Part shown: positions 10,125 through 22,100 of the stretch, one piece after another | How the letters are laid out: every line of letters begins with the position of its first letter | Numbering within the stretch: the stretch's first letter is position 1 | Assembly (NCBI RefSeq): GCF_002575655.3 | Contig: NC_053040.3 | Span: 156,489,148-156,553,147 of the forward strand | Length of the DNA: 64,000 bases | Direction: 5' to 3' | Source of the DNA: Aegilops tauschii subsp. strangulata | Lineage: Eukaryota; Streptophyta; Magnoliopsida; Poales; Poaceae | The notes under the pieces: generated by a model | Database searches by the model: none | What the model was told of the DNA's origin: nothing | The model's input: the letters and a program-made list of their open reading frames with translations, nothing else | Made by a program: the position numbers and the translations under genes

Positions 10125-13100
10125 CCCCAAAAATATTACCATCTGTTTTTTCTTCTTCTTCTGATAAAGCGCCATCTGGTGGTATGAATAAGTTATGTTC
10201 ACATTGTTCAGCCATGTACATACGAAAACATAGCACGAAGTTTGTCATGTTCACGAAAAAAAATGCCCAGGTACCCTCCGTCACCATCCCACGTACGCAC
10301 GCCGGTTCATGATTTTTTTTTTAGAATCACGCCGGTTCATGATTAATGTATTGCCATGTTATGTACTAAAACATGGTACTAGTATTTGCCATGGGACACA
10401 TGTAAAAATTGCACTGGCACAGTTTTGAAACAAGTAAACACAAGCACAGAGTAAATTTGCCATATAAACTCAAAATCAAAATCAAAATTCATAAATTCCT
10501 ATAGAGTAAATTTGCCATCCATGACAAACACTATATAAATCCTATACAGGTCACGGCGAAATTGTCTAGTGACATGGCAAATTCAAAAGAAGAAAAATGT
10601 CTATATCTAGGAAAATGTGGGAAAATTTGTACTTGTGACATTGCAAATTCAGAAAGAAAAAAATGTCTATATCTTGGTAAATATAGGTAAATTTGTGTTT
10701 GTGACATGGCAAATGAAAGTAATTTTTTTGCTAGTGACATGACAAATTCATGAAAAAGTTGTCATGTTAATTGTGTACAATTTTTTTGCCATGGACACAT
10801 GTTATATACAACAAATTTTCCATGCTACAAGACTATGCTCCAAAAAACTTTACATTTTAGTTGGCAAGGCAAAAGAAGGAGATTAAACTTAATTTGCCAT
10901 GTGAACCGAAACTTGGCAGGGCAGAAGTTTGCCATGCTACAAAACAATGCACCTGTTGGGGAACGCAGTATTTCAAAATTTTTATCTACGATCACACAAG
11001 ATCTATCTAGGAGATGCATAGCAACGAGCGGGGAGAGTGTGTCCACGTACCCTCGTAGACCGAAAACGGAAGCTTTAGTAACGTGGTTGATGTAGTCGAA
11101 CGTCTTCGCGATTCAACCGATCCAAGCACCGAACGTATGGCACCTTCGCGTTCAGCATACTTCAGTTCGATGACGTCCCTCGAGCTCTTGATCCAGTTGA
11201 GGACGTGGGAGAGTTCCGTCAGCACAACGGCGTGGTGACGGTGATGATGAAGTTACCGGCGCAGGGCTTCGCCTAAGCACTACGACGATATGACCGAGGT
11301 GTGTAACTGTGGAGGGGGCACCGCACACGGCTAAGAGAAGACTTGGTGTCTCTCTGGGGTGCCCCCCTCCCCCGTATATAAAGGAGGGGAGGAGGAGGCA
11401 GCCGGCCTAGGGGGCACGCCATAGAGAGGAGTCCAACTAGGACTCCCAATCCTAGTTGGACTCCCTTACCTTTTCTGGAGAAGGGGAAAGAGGGAAGGGA
11501 GAGGAAGAGGAGAAGGAAAGGGGGCGCGGCTACCCCTTGTGGGCTGCCTCCCCTCTTCCCTATGGCCCATGTAGGCCCAATCTTCCCTCGGGGGGTTCCG
11601 GTAACCTCCCAGTATTCTAGAAAAATGCCCGAATCACTCGGAACCATTCCGATGTCCGATGCAACCTTCCAATATATGAATCTTTACCTCTCGACCATTT
11701 CGAGACTCGTCATCATGTCTGTGATCTCATCCGGGACTCCGAACAAACTTTGGTCATCAAATCACATAACTCATAATACAAATCGTCATCGAACGTTAAG
11801 CGTGCGGACCCTACGGGTTCGAGAACTATGTAGACATGACCGAGACACATCTCCGGTCAATAACTAATAGCGGAACCTTGATGCTCATATTGGCTCTTAC
11901 ATATTCTACGAAGATATTTATCGGTCAAACCGCACAACAACATACGTTGTTTCCTTTGTCATCGGTATGTTACTTGCCCGAGATTCGATCGTCGGTATCA
12001 TACTACCTAGTTCAATCTCGTTACCGGCAAGTCTCTTTACTCGTTCCGTAATGCATCATCCCGCAACTAACTCATTAGTCACATTGCTTGCAAGGCTTAT
12101 AGTGATGAGCATTACCGAGAGGGCCCAGAGATACCTCTCCGATACTCGGAGTGACAAATCCTAATCTCGATCTATGCCAACTCAACAAACACCATCGGAG
12201 ACACCTGTAGAGCATCTTTATAATCACCCAGTTACGTATTGACATTTGATAGCACACAAAGTGTTCCTTCGGTATTCAGGAGTTGCATAATCTCATAGTC
12301 AGAGGAATATGTATAAGTCATGAAGAAAGCAATACCAATAAAACTAAACGATCATTATGCTAAGCTAGAGGATAGGTCTTGTCCATCACATCATTCTCTA
12401 ATGATGTGATCTCATTGATCAAATGACAACACAAGTCTATGGTCAGGAAACTTAACCATCTTTGATTAACGAGCTAGTCAAGTAGAGGCATACTAGGGAC
12501 ACTCTGCTTTGTCTATGTATTCACACATGTATCAAGTTTCCGGTTAATACAACTCTAGCATGAATAATAAACATTTATCATAATATAAGGAAATATAAAT
12601 AACAACTTTATTATTGCCTTTAGGGCATATTTCCTTCAGCACCAAGAACTCTAATTAAAATATACTTGGCATGGCAGTAATGAAACTTAATTTAAAAAAG
12701 GTTCACATTGGCAACATTAGAAAAATGTTCCATGATCCATGGCAAACACTATATAAATCCTATACACGTCATGGCGAAATTGTCTAGTGACATAGCAAAT
12801 CTAGCAGAAAAAAATGTCTACAACTTGGATAGTGTGGGAAAATTTGTACTTGTGACATCACAAATTCAGAAGAAGAAAAATCCATACCTTGGGAAATATA
12901 GGTAGATTTGTCTTTGTGACATGGCAAATGAAAGTAAAATTTGTGCTAGTTAAATGACAAATTCATGAAAAAGTTGTCATGTTATGTACAACAAATTTGC
13001 CATGGACACATGTTATATACAACAAAGTTGCCATGCTACAAGAAACTCTATATTTAAGTTGGCATGGCAAAAGAAGGAAACTGGACTTAATTTGCATGTG

Positions 13101-13215
13101 GACCTAAATTTGGGAGGGCACAAGTTCACCATGCTACAAAACTATACACCAAAAGCTCTAATTAAAGTTTATTTAGTTGGCATGTCAGTAATGAAACATA
13201 ATTTATGAAAAGAGT
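10125..13215. repeat. Repeat field with catggcaa / ttgccatg motifs
   Basis: AT-rich non-coding sequence with many (t)tgccatg or catggcaa motifs. A unit of about 480 bases occurs twice in tandem. The first is 10510-10953, continuing after the solo LTR at 12639-12700; the second is 12725-13205. They align over caaacactatataaatccta and many following segments. The origin is probably a degraded transposon; I could not classify it. Confidence 0.6.
10954..12638 (-). mobile_element. Solo LTR of a Copia element
   Basis: A 1685-bp LTR with TG...CA ends (TGTTGGGGAACG to TATTTCCTTCA) and 5-base target duplications gcacc at 10949-10953 and 12639-12643. The reverse-strand terminus TGAAGGAAATATGCCCTA resembles the start of the full Copia LTRs at 24094 and 30926, so the LTR lies on the minus strand. 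No internal region is present: the element was reduced by LTR-LTR recombination. Confidence 0.9.
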
Positions 13216-13630
13216 CGCATGGGCAACTTATATCCGGTGAAAATGGGCATTCGGTGAAAATCTGAAAAGTTACATCACGGGACATTGGATTAAGAATAAA
13301 CGACACAGATCCAAGGTGGGATTTTAACCTTCCACTTAAATGCCTATTAGCAGATAACTCCCTCCATCTATTCTCTAACTAGGTTCCTAATCCATCAATC
13401 CACCCACGATCAATTTGTCTTCGATCTTCTGGTGCGATGGATACTTGCCCTACGCCGACCACCAAGCACCCACCGCCAGACGTAAACTCTCTCCCTCCGC
13501 CAACCATAAACTCCATCCCTCAGTCGACTGTGACGCACCCTCGGACGACCATGATCCCTGACTTTCGCCTTTCGGAACACGCGGCATCTCTACCTCTCGG
13601 AATCGTCGATCTCGCCACCATGCCTCAGCT
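13216..13630. other. Unassigned sequence
   Basis: A proline-rich open frame at 13437-13649 (70 codons) starts with ATG in a plausible context, but it resembles no family I know and has no supported exons. Treated as unassigned. Confidence 0.3.
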
Positions 13631-14045
13631 TTCTGGTAGCCCTATATAGGTTTGTTTTGATGAGCAGTGCAGTAATTTCAACGAATCTAAAGGACATGGG
13701 CTCAAAGTACTGGTTGTCAGGAGAATCTATAGGCCAAGCCCCACAATTTTTGTGATATGGCTTCATATACACACAACAGAATATCACATGACCAGGGAAT
13801 ACACTGCATGGCTGACAACATAGTGGATAGGTTGATTGGACATCACCCTAGATGGACGGCAAAGATTCGGGTTGTCCATACAATCAGTCAGGAAAAATCC
13901 ACATCCCTCGCATAAGTGACATGCAATTTTTTGTAAACTAGATAACGCCCCGCGGGTTGGTGTGGAATTTTTTTAGCAATGAACTTATTAAAATTAAAAT
14001 ATAATATATTAGAGTTGTACTATATCACATATCACATTCAACCCA
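13631..14045. repeat. Direct repeat copy 1 (about 400 bp)
   Basis: Aligns with 14530-14885 in the same orientation over aaggacatggg, caggagaatctatagg, gaatatcacatgacca and gataacgccccgcgg. Both copies end near a tract that contains atatcacattcaac. Confidence 0.75.
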
Positions 14046-14529
14046 CTGGTTGCGCGAAACGCAAGGTTGCTGTCGCTGAATCTCGAGGATCAACGCAAGC
14101 CTGCCCCACATGGCCCCACCCGTATATGGCTATTCCAGTTTTCTCAGCGCCATACAAAACGAATATAGTCACGTTGTACTTGCCGACCTATCTACTCCTG
14201 CACCTACCGCGTACTCACCTACGGGCCATGTCTCGTCACCCGAGCGGGATACAATTCAAAATCCCAATCCCCTTCGGCAGCCTCATCACCATGAACCACC
14301 ACGACCCCCATCCCCACACGACCGCACCCAGATTTGCAGATTAATTCATGATTCAAGAGTGAATCTTGGTGCGGAGCCATTCATGGATCTTTTCCGCATA
14401 ACTTTATGGTGTAATTCCCCCAAAAAAATGTTCATGATACTACGAGATAATTACCGCCCAGATTAAACATATGTGTGTCATTTCTTAAATAGCAGCCTCA
14501 AACGTTATGCGTAGCAGATTTTGTGCCTA
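14046..14529. other. Spacer between direct repeats, unassigned
   Basis: Overlapping open frames at 13979-14344 and 14110-14466 are proline- and histidine-rich and match no known domain. They are probably chance frames in GC-balanced repeat DNA. Confidence 0.3.
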
Positions 14530-14885
14530 GACTAGCATAGCTAATGAGCGGTGCAGTACTTGCGACGAATTTGAAGGACATGGGCCCAAAGGACTTGTTG
14601 ACAGGAGAATCTATAGGCTACGACCCCACAATTGTTGTGGTACGGCTTCATATACACAAAACAGAATATCACATGACCACGGAATACGTTGCATGGCTGA
14701 GAACATGGTGGGGTAGGTTGATTGGACATCGCCCCAGATGGACGGCAAAAATTCGGGAACAAGCATATGGCATATTGCTTGTTTGGATAACGCCCCGCGG
14801 ATTGCTGTAGAATTCTTTAGCAATGAACATATCCAAAATAAAATTATAATATATTAGAATAGTACTGTATCACATTCAACCTAAA
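14530..14885. repeat. Direct repeat copy 2
   Basis: The second copy of the 13631-14045 repeat. An 88-codon open frame (14544-14810) lies in it, but the equivalent frame in copy 1 is broken by stops. I do not call it a gene. Confidence 0.75.
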
Positions 14886-15960
14886 GGTAAATGTTTACAA
14901 CATGAATATAACATACTAACATGGTGGCAGAGCCCGAAATATTTAATCGAGGGGGCAATGCCCCCACCCCCATGTTTGAGAAGAACTTATTTATGGGAGG
15001 GCTTAGATGGGAATTTTTTTGAGTCATTTTACATCTTTCCCGCATCCATGGCTTCTCACCTTCACTGTTCCAGAGCACGTTGTTTCCACCTTCTCCCTTG
15101 GTTGACAGTTGCACATTTCTTCAAGGGCTAGCAAGTTCTGAAAATCGACAGGCTCCTACTAGCCACCATCGTCGTCGTTATGGTCGTCCTTTGGGCATTG
15201 CTCAAATTTATCACGTAGAGGGCAAGCCACCAGGCGATGGTGATGCCACGACTTGGCATGAGGCGCGGGCCTTTCATGGTTGTTCCACGCCGCTACAGTA
15301 GTCTAGTCTTTTTTGGTAAGAGCATCACCCTGAGTTATGTGATTATGTACATCAAATTACCTAGGACCATTCATTTTTCCCAACCAACGGTCTAGATTAG
15401 GCAATATTACAGAAGAATTCTGATAGTATATCCAGGCTTCAAGGGCATTTGGGGTAGTTAATTATTATAAATCCTGCAACCGTTTTCACCAAAAGCAAGC
15501 CGAAGAGAGTATATTAGAATTTCAGGATTCGTTGGTTCACTTTGGACGTTGTTGGTCTGCTGCTACAAATCCTCAATCTAGGTTGTTGGCCCGCTACTGG
15601 GCAGCAAATCGATCTCCTCAACACTTCGATCAATGCTGCTTCAAATCTCGAAACAATAAAAAGATCAAATTAGCCAAATCATTGGGGTTGCTCTCACGCC
15701 AGGCTCAATAGGTTTGTCAATAGGCATGGGTCTGCGGCTAGCGGAGGCGGCATCGAGATGCTGGAGAGGCGCTCCAGTGCGCGACGGAGGACCTGGTGGC
15801 CGGCCGAAGGCTAGCTGCACACGTCCTGGATGAGGGAGGCCTGCATCTGCACCTTTGATTTATTTGAATTCACATGAAAGCATAAATCCACGTTACCAAG
15901 TTAGCATCGGACCAATTTCTGAGAGAAATCATATTAACGATTGGATCAACTTAATACTCG
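14886..15960. other. Intergenic, nothing recognised
   Basis: Mixed sequence without recognisable genes or terminal repeats. The 3' flank of KHZ-2 starts near 15960. Confidence 0.35.
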
Positions 15961-16069
15961 GTAGTACTACAATGTACCCTAAAACCTCTCAATTTTTTAT
16001 AGTACAGATACTCGAGAAAATGAATTACAGTACTGAAAACAGAACATGCTTGTTCACAAAAAAAAAACA

Positions 16070-16138
16070 TGCTGATAAAAGTCATGACTAAAATGCATTA
16101 TGAAATCAACTGGACGGCATAATCCCATGTGAGTTACA
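16070..16138 (-). promoter_or_regulatory. Conserved 3' UTR block of KHZ-2
   Basis: Downstream of the KHZ-2 stop. It shares agtcatga, tgaaatc and ggcataatc segments in the same order with the 3' flanks of KHZ-3, KHZ-4 and KHZ-5. Probably transcribed 3' UTR; the role is unknown. Confidence 0.45.
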
Positions 16139-16158
16139 CTGACGCGGTCGATGGATCG

Positions 16159-19100
16159 CTACCAACCACACGGATCTCTAGGAGCAGCAGGAGCCGGCCT
16201 GCGGAGCTCGCTCTCGCTGTGGGCGAAGCGGCAGCCGTCGCCATAGGTGCAGGACCCTCTGGCGAAGTGCGCGCACAGCCTGGCCTTGACGCCGTTATAT
16301 CGCCCTCCGCCCGGCACCGGGAGATGCTCCCAGACCATAGCGCTGGCGTGCCTGATCTGATCGGGCGTGCCCTCCAGCTCCACGTTCTTCAATCCGGCGT
16401 CGCACTCGTGGTCACGGATGCACAGCCTGGCGCCGGTGATCCGGGATATCTGCCTTATGGTCGCTCCGCCACGCCCGATGACGGCGCCTGCAAGGGACGC
16501 GTCCACGGTGATCCTGGCCGTCGCCGGAGCGCCGAAACCCGCCGGAGCTGCCTTGCCGGGGTTGGGCGCCAGTGGAGGTGCGTGGCGACCAGCGGTCCCT
16601 TGCTCTATGTGTGGTGGCGCTGAGTTGTCCTGGGGCAGATGCTCGGAAAGTTCCTTCTCGCCTTGCGAAGGAGCTTCACCGCCCAGGCTGCCCAGGTTTG
16701 CGACGGCCTGGTAGCCGCCAGGGAAGTCGTGGGTGAAGAGGCAATCCTCACCAAAGCGGCAACCTGCAGTACTGCACGATGGCAACATGAATATCACGCG
16801 GATGAACTCTACTGAACCGGGAAATTAAAGCAACGGGACAAGAGCTTGTACGTGTTCACGCTGACATCAGTTCTCATGAAATCTAATTACTTCATCGGAT
16901 CCGCTAAAAATCAGTCGACTGAGACTTGGGGAAGTCTCAGTCGATTGCTCAGCCGTCCGATGTTGAGCAGCGTGTAGATTCGCGCTGAGGCTGTTTGTCC
17001 CTTGTTTCGGCCTGTGTAAGGCGTGGACCGGCCCATTTTCCTTTTCTTCTTGTGGAACCGCGATCCCGCGCGAGCGTTTGCTTTTTTAGTGGGCTGGGCT
17101 GTTTTTCTGTGTGGGCTTTTGTTTGTTGTTTTGTTTTTTGAGAAGTGGAAGCGGCCGCCCCATGGTGATTAAGAAGAGGTGAACGGGCAGTCAGAGCTCA
17201 ATCCACATCGTCTCTCTCCATTCCCCAATATCAAATCAGAAGACGAACCAGAGGACAAGAGAGGGGAATGGCCGGCGCTGCTGATGCAGTGAGTTCCCCC
17301 CTAATTTTTCTTCTCCATCCTTCTTTCTGTCTTGTTTTTGCTGATGCTACACCGTAGATCTGTAGGGGATTGGGGTCCTTCTTTCTGTCTTGTTTTTGCT
17401 GATGCTACACCGTAGATCTGTAGGGGATGGGGGGGGGGGGGTAGTTTTGTTAGTGGATCGAGTGTAGATTAGTAGATTCAAGTCTACGATGGACTCCAGG
17501 ATTTATAGGCATTTTTTTGTATCCTTACTTGTTCAAGCAATCAACAGATTGGAGGATTGATTTTGGAGGTGGTAGTTTGTACGAACAAGTTCAAGTTGTA
17601 TTTTTGTAGTGTCTCAAAGGGGGCGGCCAGAGTAAGCGGCTGCTAGGCCTTTTTTGTTAGGTGGTGCAGACCTAACGCCAAGTTAACCTCAATTTTTAGT
17701 CTTTTTAATTTCAATTTTTTTGTTAGCTTCTTAGTCTGAAAATAGATTTTAGTCCAGGGGCTTGTTGTGAGTCAGCAACATGAGGTCCTCGCCCAAGCTA
17801 AGTGCATGTCTGCTGCAATGTAGGAATGTGTTACTGTGCCCATGTATCCAGTAGAGTAGATAGGATTTTTGTATGTCCATAATTCCCCCGCAAGATGAGG
17901 TACCGTTCTTTTTCTTTGTTACTAAATATCTGATTAGTAGTTTGAAGCAGAGAATTGCGTCCATAGTTTATATTTTTTTATGTTTTTTTTGCATGTTGAA
18001 TGCACAATAATGTCTCTCGCTTAATGAATGATACGCACACTCGTGCGTATTCAAGAAAAAAATAGTGTCTCTCGCTCACGCATGTCGATCGGCAATGTCG
18101 GTGTGGCAGATCATACTGCCAAAGTTCTTGTTGGTGATATACCTCATATCTCGTGTCCTTATTGTTCAAGCAGCCAATAGATTGGAGGTGTTTTTGTGTG
18201 TTTTTTCATGCAGTTGTAAGGTGCTGGAGAGTGTGGCAGATCATACTGTTTTTGTGTGTTTAAGTTCAGTTAGGTTCAGTTAGTCTGGTTCTTTTTCTGC
18301 TTCTTCATATGTAAAGCCAAGTAAATTGTACTTCTTTAGTCTGAAGTTCAGTTAGGTTCAGTAAGGTGCTGGAGATGTACATGCATGCATATTCATTTTT
18401 GTACACTTTTCTTTTTTTACAAAATAAATTGCATTGGATACTAAATTTGTTAACAATACATGAACTAGTGATTACAGTATAGGCTGGGCATTTATATCTG
18501 ACACCGTGGACAGTTACTTGTTTGTTCTGTTTGTGTAAAATGCCGTTTTTAGAGAATGAACCAGGCAGGAGAACCGTTGTAGCTGCTTACTCATTGAGGC
18601 ACTGGTTAGAACTAGTAGTAAAGCCAAGTAGCTATAATAGTGATTAGTATCTTTTTTTGTTTTTTTACTGGAAGTAGTACTGGTAGCACCACCATTTTTC
18701 TATGTAGGTACATTTAGTTCAGAGGTTAGACTCATGACCATCACAGGAGTATTTTCTGATCTGTCGAGTAGCAAAAAATGAAATATCTTAGCCTAGATTA
18801 GCATCGTTTCTGAATTAATTTAGTCATAAAAATGTATTAAAAAGCAAGATTTTTGTCATTTTTGGGGGGCAGGATTTAATTTCAGGAACCTGAACGGACC
18901 CTGTGTGAAGCTATTCGAAACTACTTTTTGTTTGTAATTCCTTTTTTTTTCAGAAGAGCGTAATAGTAACCACATGTACAGCAATACTTTCGTTTCTTCT
19001 GTTTCTTGAAACTGAAACTACTAGTCTTTTTACATCATAAGTACTTTTGTTTTGGTTGTACCATCGGGTAAGCATGGTTTTTGGGCTTTTTTCGCAGTCA

Positions 19101-22100
19101 TTAAGCTGCATGAATACATTGTGAAATATATATATGTTTCTGAGGTGAAAGAATGACACTGTAAAGTGTTTTTTTTAGTGAGTTATCCATTCTAATTTTT
19201 TTTGCTTCCTTTTTTGATGTGTACAGGGGGTTTGTGAAGTTTGTTTCAACCATTGCAAGTATGAGAGCAAGGGAAGCGGTTTCAGCATGCTTGCATGGGA
19301 GTTCAAGAATGCAGGGGTAACTCACTCCTAACTTTTTGTACTAATGTCATCACAATACTCACAACTTTTTGTTGTGACATCACTCCTAACTTTTTTGTTT
19401 TTTTTTGTTCAAATCAGGTTGTGCCTTGCAATGAAAGGGCCCGTTTCAACAATGCGACAAGAGAGAAGGTGACGTTTGTGGCAAACCAACGGGCATACAC
19501 TGTAAAGTGTTACAAGGGTCGCAGAAAGAGCGCTATGTATGGGAGAGGTTGGAGGAAGTTCTATGAAGACAACAATCTGGGCAAGGGTCAGATGGTGGTG
19601 TTCTACCTGGATGAACCTTCGCCTACGGCATCTATTTTGTGGTTCCAGATGGGCAATGGCTCTGAAGATGAACAGCCTATGGAAGAGGGTGATCCCATTG
19701 AAGATTCAGATTTCAGGTAATGAGGATGGAGAAGCTTCAAGCGATGATAGTGAAGGCATTGTTCACACTAGGGGGCTTTTGCTTAATGAGACAGAGGATG
19801 CTCAGCTACAAGGGCTGCTGCCTCTCAGTGATGGTTTCGTCGGGTTTGCTTTTGTTCACCGCCTCACAAGGACTGACATTCGCTTGGGCATGATGGTATG
19901 TATATATTTGTCTTCGTTTTTTCTTTTTTTGTATGTGTATGCTACAGGCATATATATGTGAACACACAATGCAAATATGATTCCTTGAAAGAGAAGGGGC
20001 GGGGGTAATATGGATTCTGAACCAAAAATATAAGATTTTTTTATTAGTTTTTAGTATCTGCAAGCATGTTTTGAACATGTATTCATGCTCAGTTTTTTTC
20101 CAGTACGCTCTTTTCAAGCAAAAAAAATCTGAATTGTGTTTTTACTCGTTTTTTAAATTATTCAAAGACCAAAGAAAGTTTGATTGTTTTGATATAGACA
20201 CTCATATTTTTTCGTGTCTGTTTGTGTTTTTTTGATAGAAAATACCCAAGAAAGTTGCTGCTGCCACGCCGTTTGAAGAACAGGGGGTTGTTGGTATTTC
20301 TGTGGATGGTCGGAGATTCAAAAAAATCTCATATAAAACTGCTGATGATGGCCGCATTGTGTTTGGCAGGAAGAAGTGGAAAGACTTCGCAGCTAGCAGA
20401 GGACTCAAAGTCAACACAGCTGTTCTTATTGGCTTCAAGAGCAGCGAGAGGGATGATGTCCATGTCCTGGTTATCTTGAAGAAGCTTGGCTAGGCACCAG
20501 CCACAGCAACTAATGACAAGCAGAGCTGCGTCTATAATACTCATCTTTTGGGTATTCTATATATTTCTGTGTCGAAGTCTGTATGACGAACCTTTAATTT
20601 ATGTGTACACCGAACAATGCGGCTTGAATAATATATGATGGGAACCTTTTTCTACATTATATTCAAGTGTTTCACCTAAGTTTTTTTTTTGTTGATTTTT
20701 CCAGTAACCATACATATACTTTTTTAATTTATGTGTACATGCTTTTTTTTAAATGTCAAAATGTGTGCTACTGTATTCGTTTCAAGGACAGCAGACTTCC
20801 TCTATACATGTCAATTTTTTTCCACGCTATCCAACCAGCTTATGTGTTTTTAATTGTGGTGTCGAGGAACACGCTCCTTACACACAAACGAATGGAGAAT
20901 GTGGACATGAAACTTTATTCGATTTTTTAAGCCTGTCGTGATCTAATTTTGCTTGCATGTCTTTTTCTAAAATGATTACTGGGGCAACTACATGTTTTTT
21001 TGTCGCAACTAGGGGGTGGGAGACCTTTGTTTTGTTGGAGAGGGCGACGTCAAAAGACATGGCCCCCAATTTACATGTTCCGCACTAGGGGGCACGTAAA
21101 ACTGCATGTCTTTCTACATTGGTCGCAACTAGGGGAGGGGACATTTGTTTTCTTGGTCGCAACGCGGGGAGTAGGGGGGGCACCTTTTTGTTTTGTCGGA
21201 GGGGGAGCCGTCGAGAGACACGGGGGCCCATTTTGCATATCCCACACTAGGCACGTAACTGCATGTCTTCTCTAACTTGGTCGCAACTCGACTATCCTAT
21301 GTTTTTGTCGAATGGGGCGGCGTCGAGAGACATGGGGCCCAGTTGCATGTCCCACACCAGGCATGCAACTGCATGTCTTTCTAGGTTGGTCGCAACTAGA
21401 GGGCTTTTTTTGTCTTGTCAGTGGGCGCGGCGTCGAGAGACATGGGGCTCCAGTTGCATGTCCTACAGTAGGCACGCAACTGCATGTCTTTTCTAGCTGG
21501 GTTGCAACCTGACTTCCATTTTTTTGTTGGTTGCCGGAGGGGCGGCTTCTAGTTTTCTGGTCCAAACTCGGGGAGGGGGGGCGGGGGTACCCAATTTTTT
21601 GTCGAATGGGGTGGCGTCAACAGACATGGGGCCCAGTTGCATGTCCCACACTAGGCACGCAACTGCATGTCTTCTAGCTTGGTCGCAACTAGAGGGTTTT
21701 TGTCTTGTCGGTGGGCGCGGCGTCGAGAGACATGGGGGGCCCAGTTGCATGTCCCAGACCAGGCACGCAATTGCATGTCTTCTAGCTTGGTCGCAACTAG
21801 AGGGATTTTTTCTTGTCGGAAGGGCGCGGCGTTGAGAGAAATGGGGCCCTAGTTGCATCTCCCACACTAGGCACGCAACTGCATGCTTTCTAGCTGGGTT
21901 GCAACTTGACTTCCATTTTTTTGTTGGTTGCCGGAGGGGCGGCTTCTAGTTTTCTGGTCCCAACTCGGGGAGGGGTGCAGGTACCCAATTTTTTGTCGAA
22001 TGGGGCGGCGTCAACAGACATGGGGCCCAGTTGCATGTCCCACACCAGGCACGCAACTGCATGTCTTCTAGCTTGGTCGCAACTAGAGGGCTTTTGTCTT

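Noticed and set aside
14544..14810. 88-codon open frame in a direct repeat
   Set aside because: The equivalent frame in the other repeat copy has stops and shifts, and no homology is recognised.
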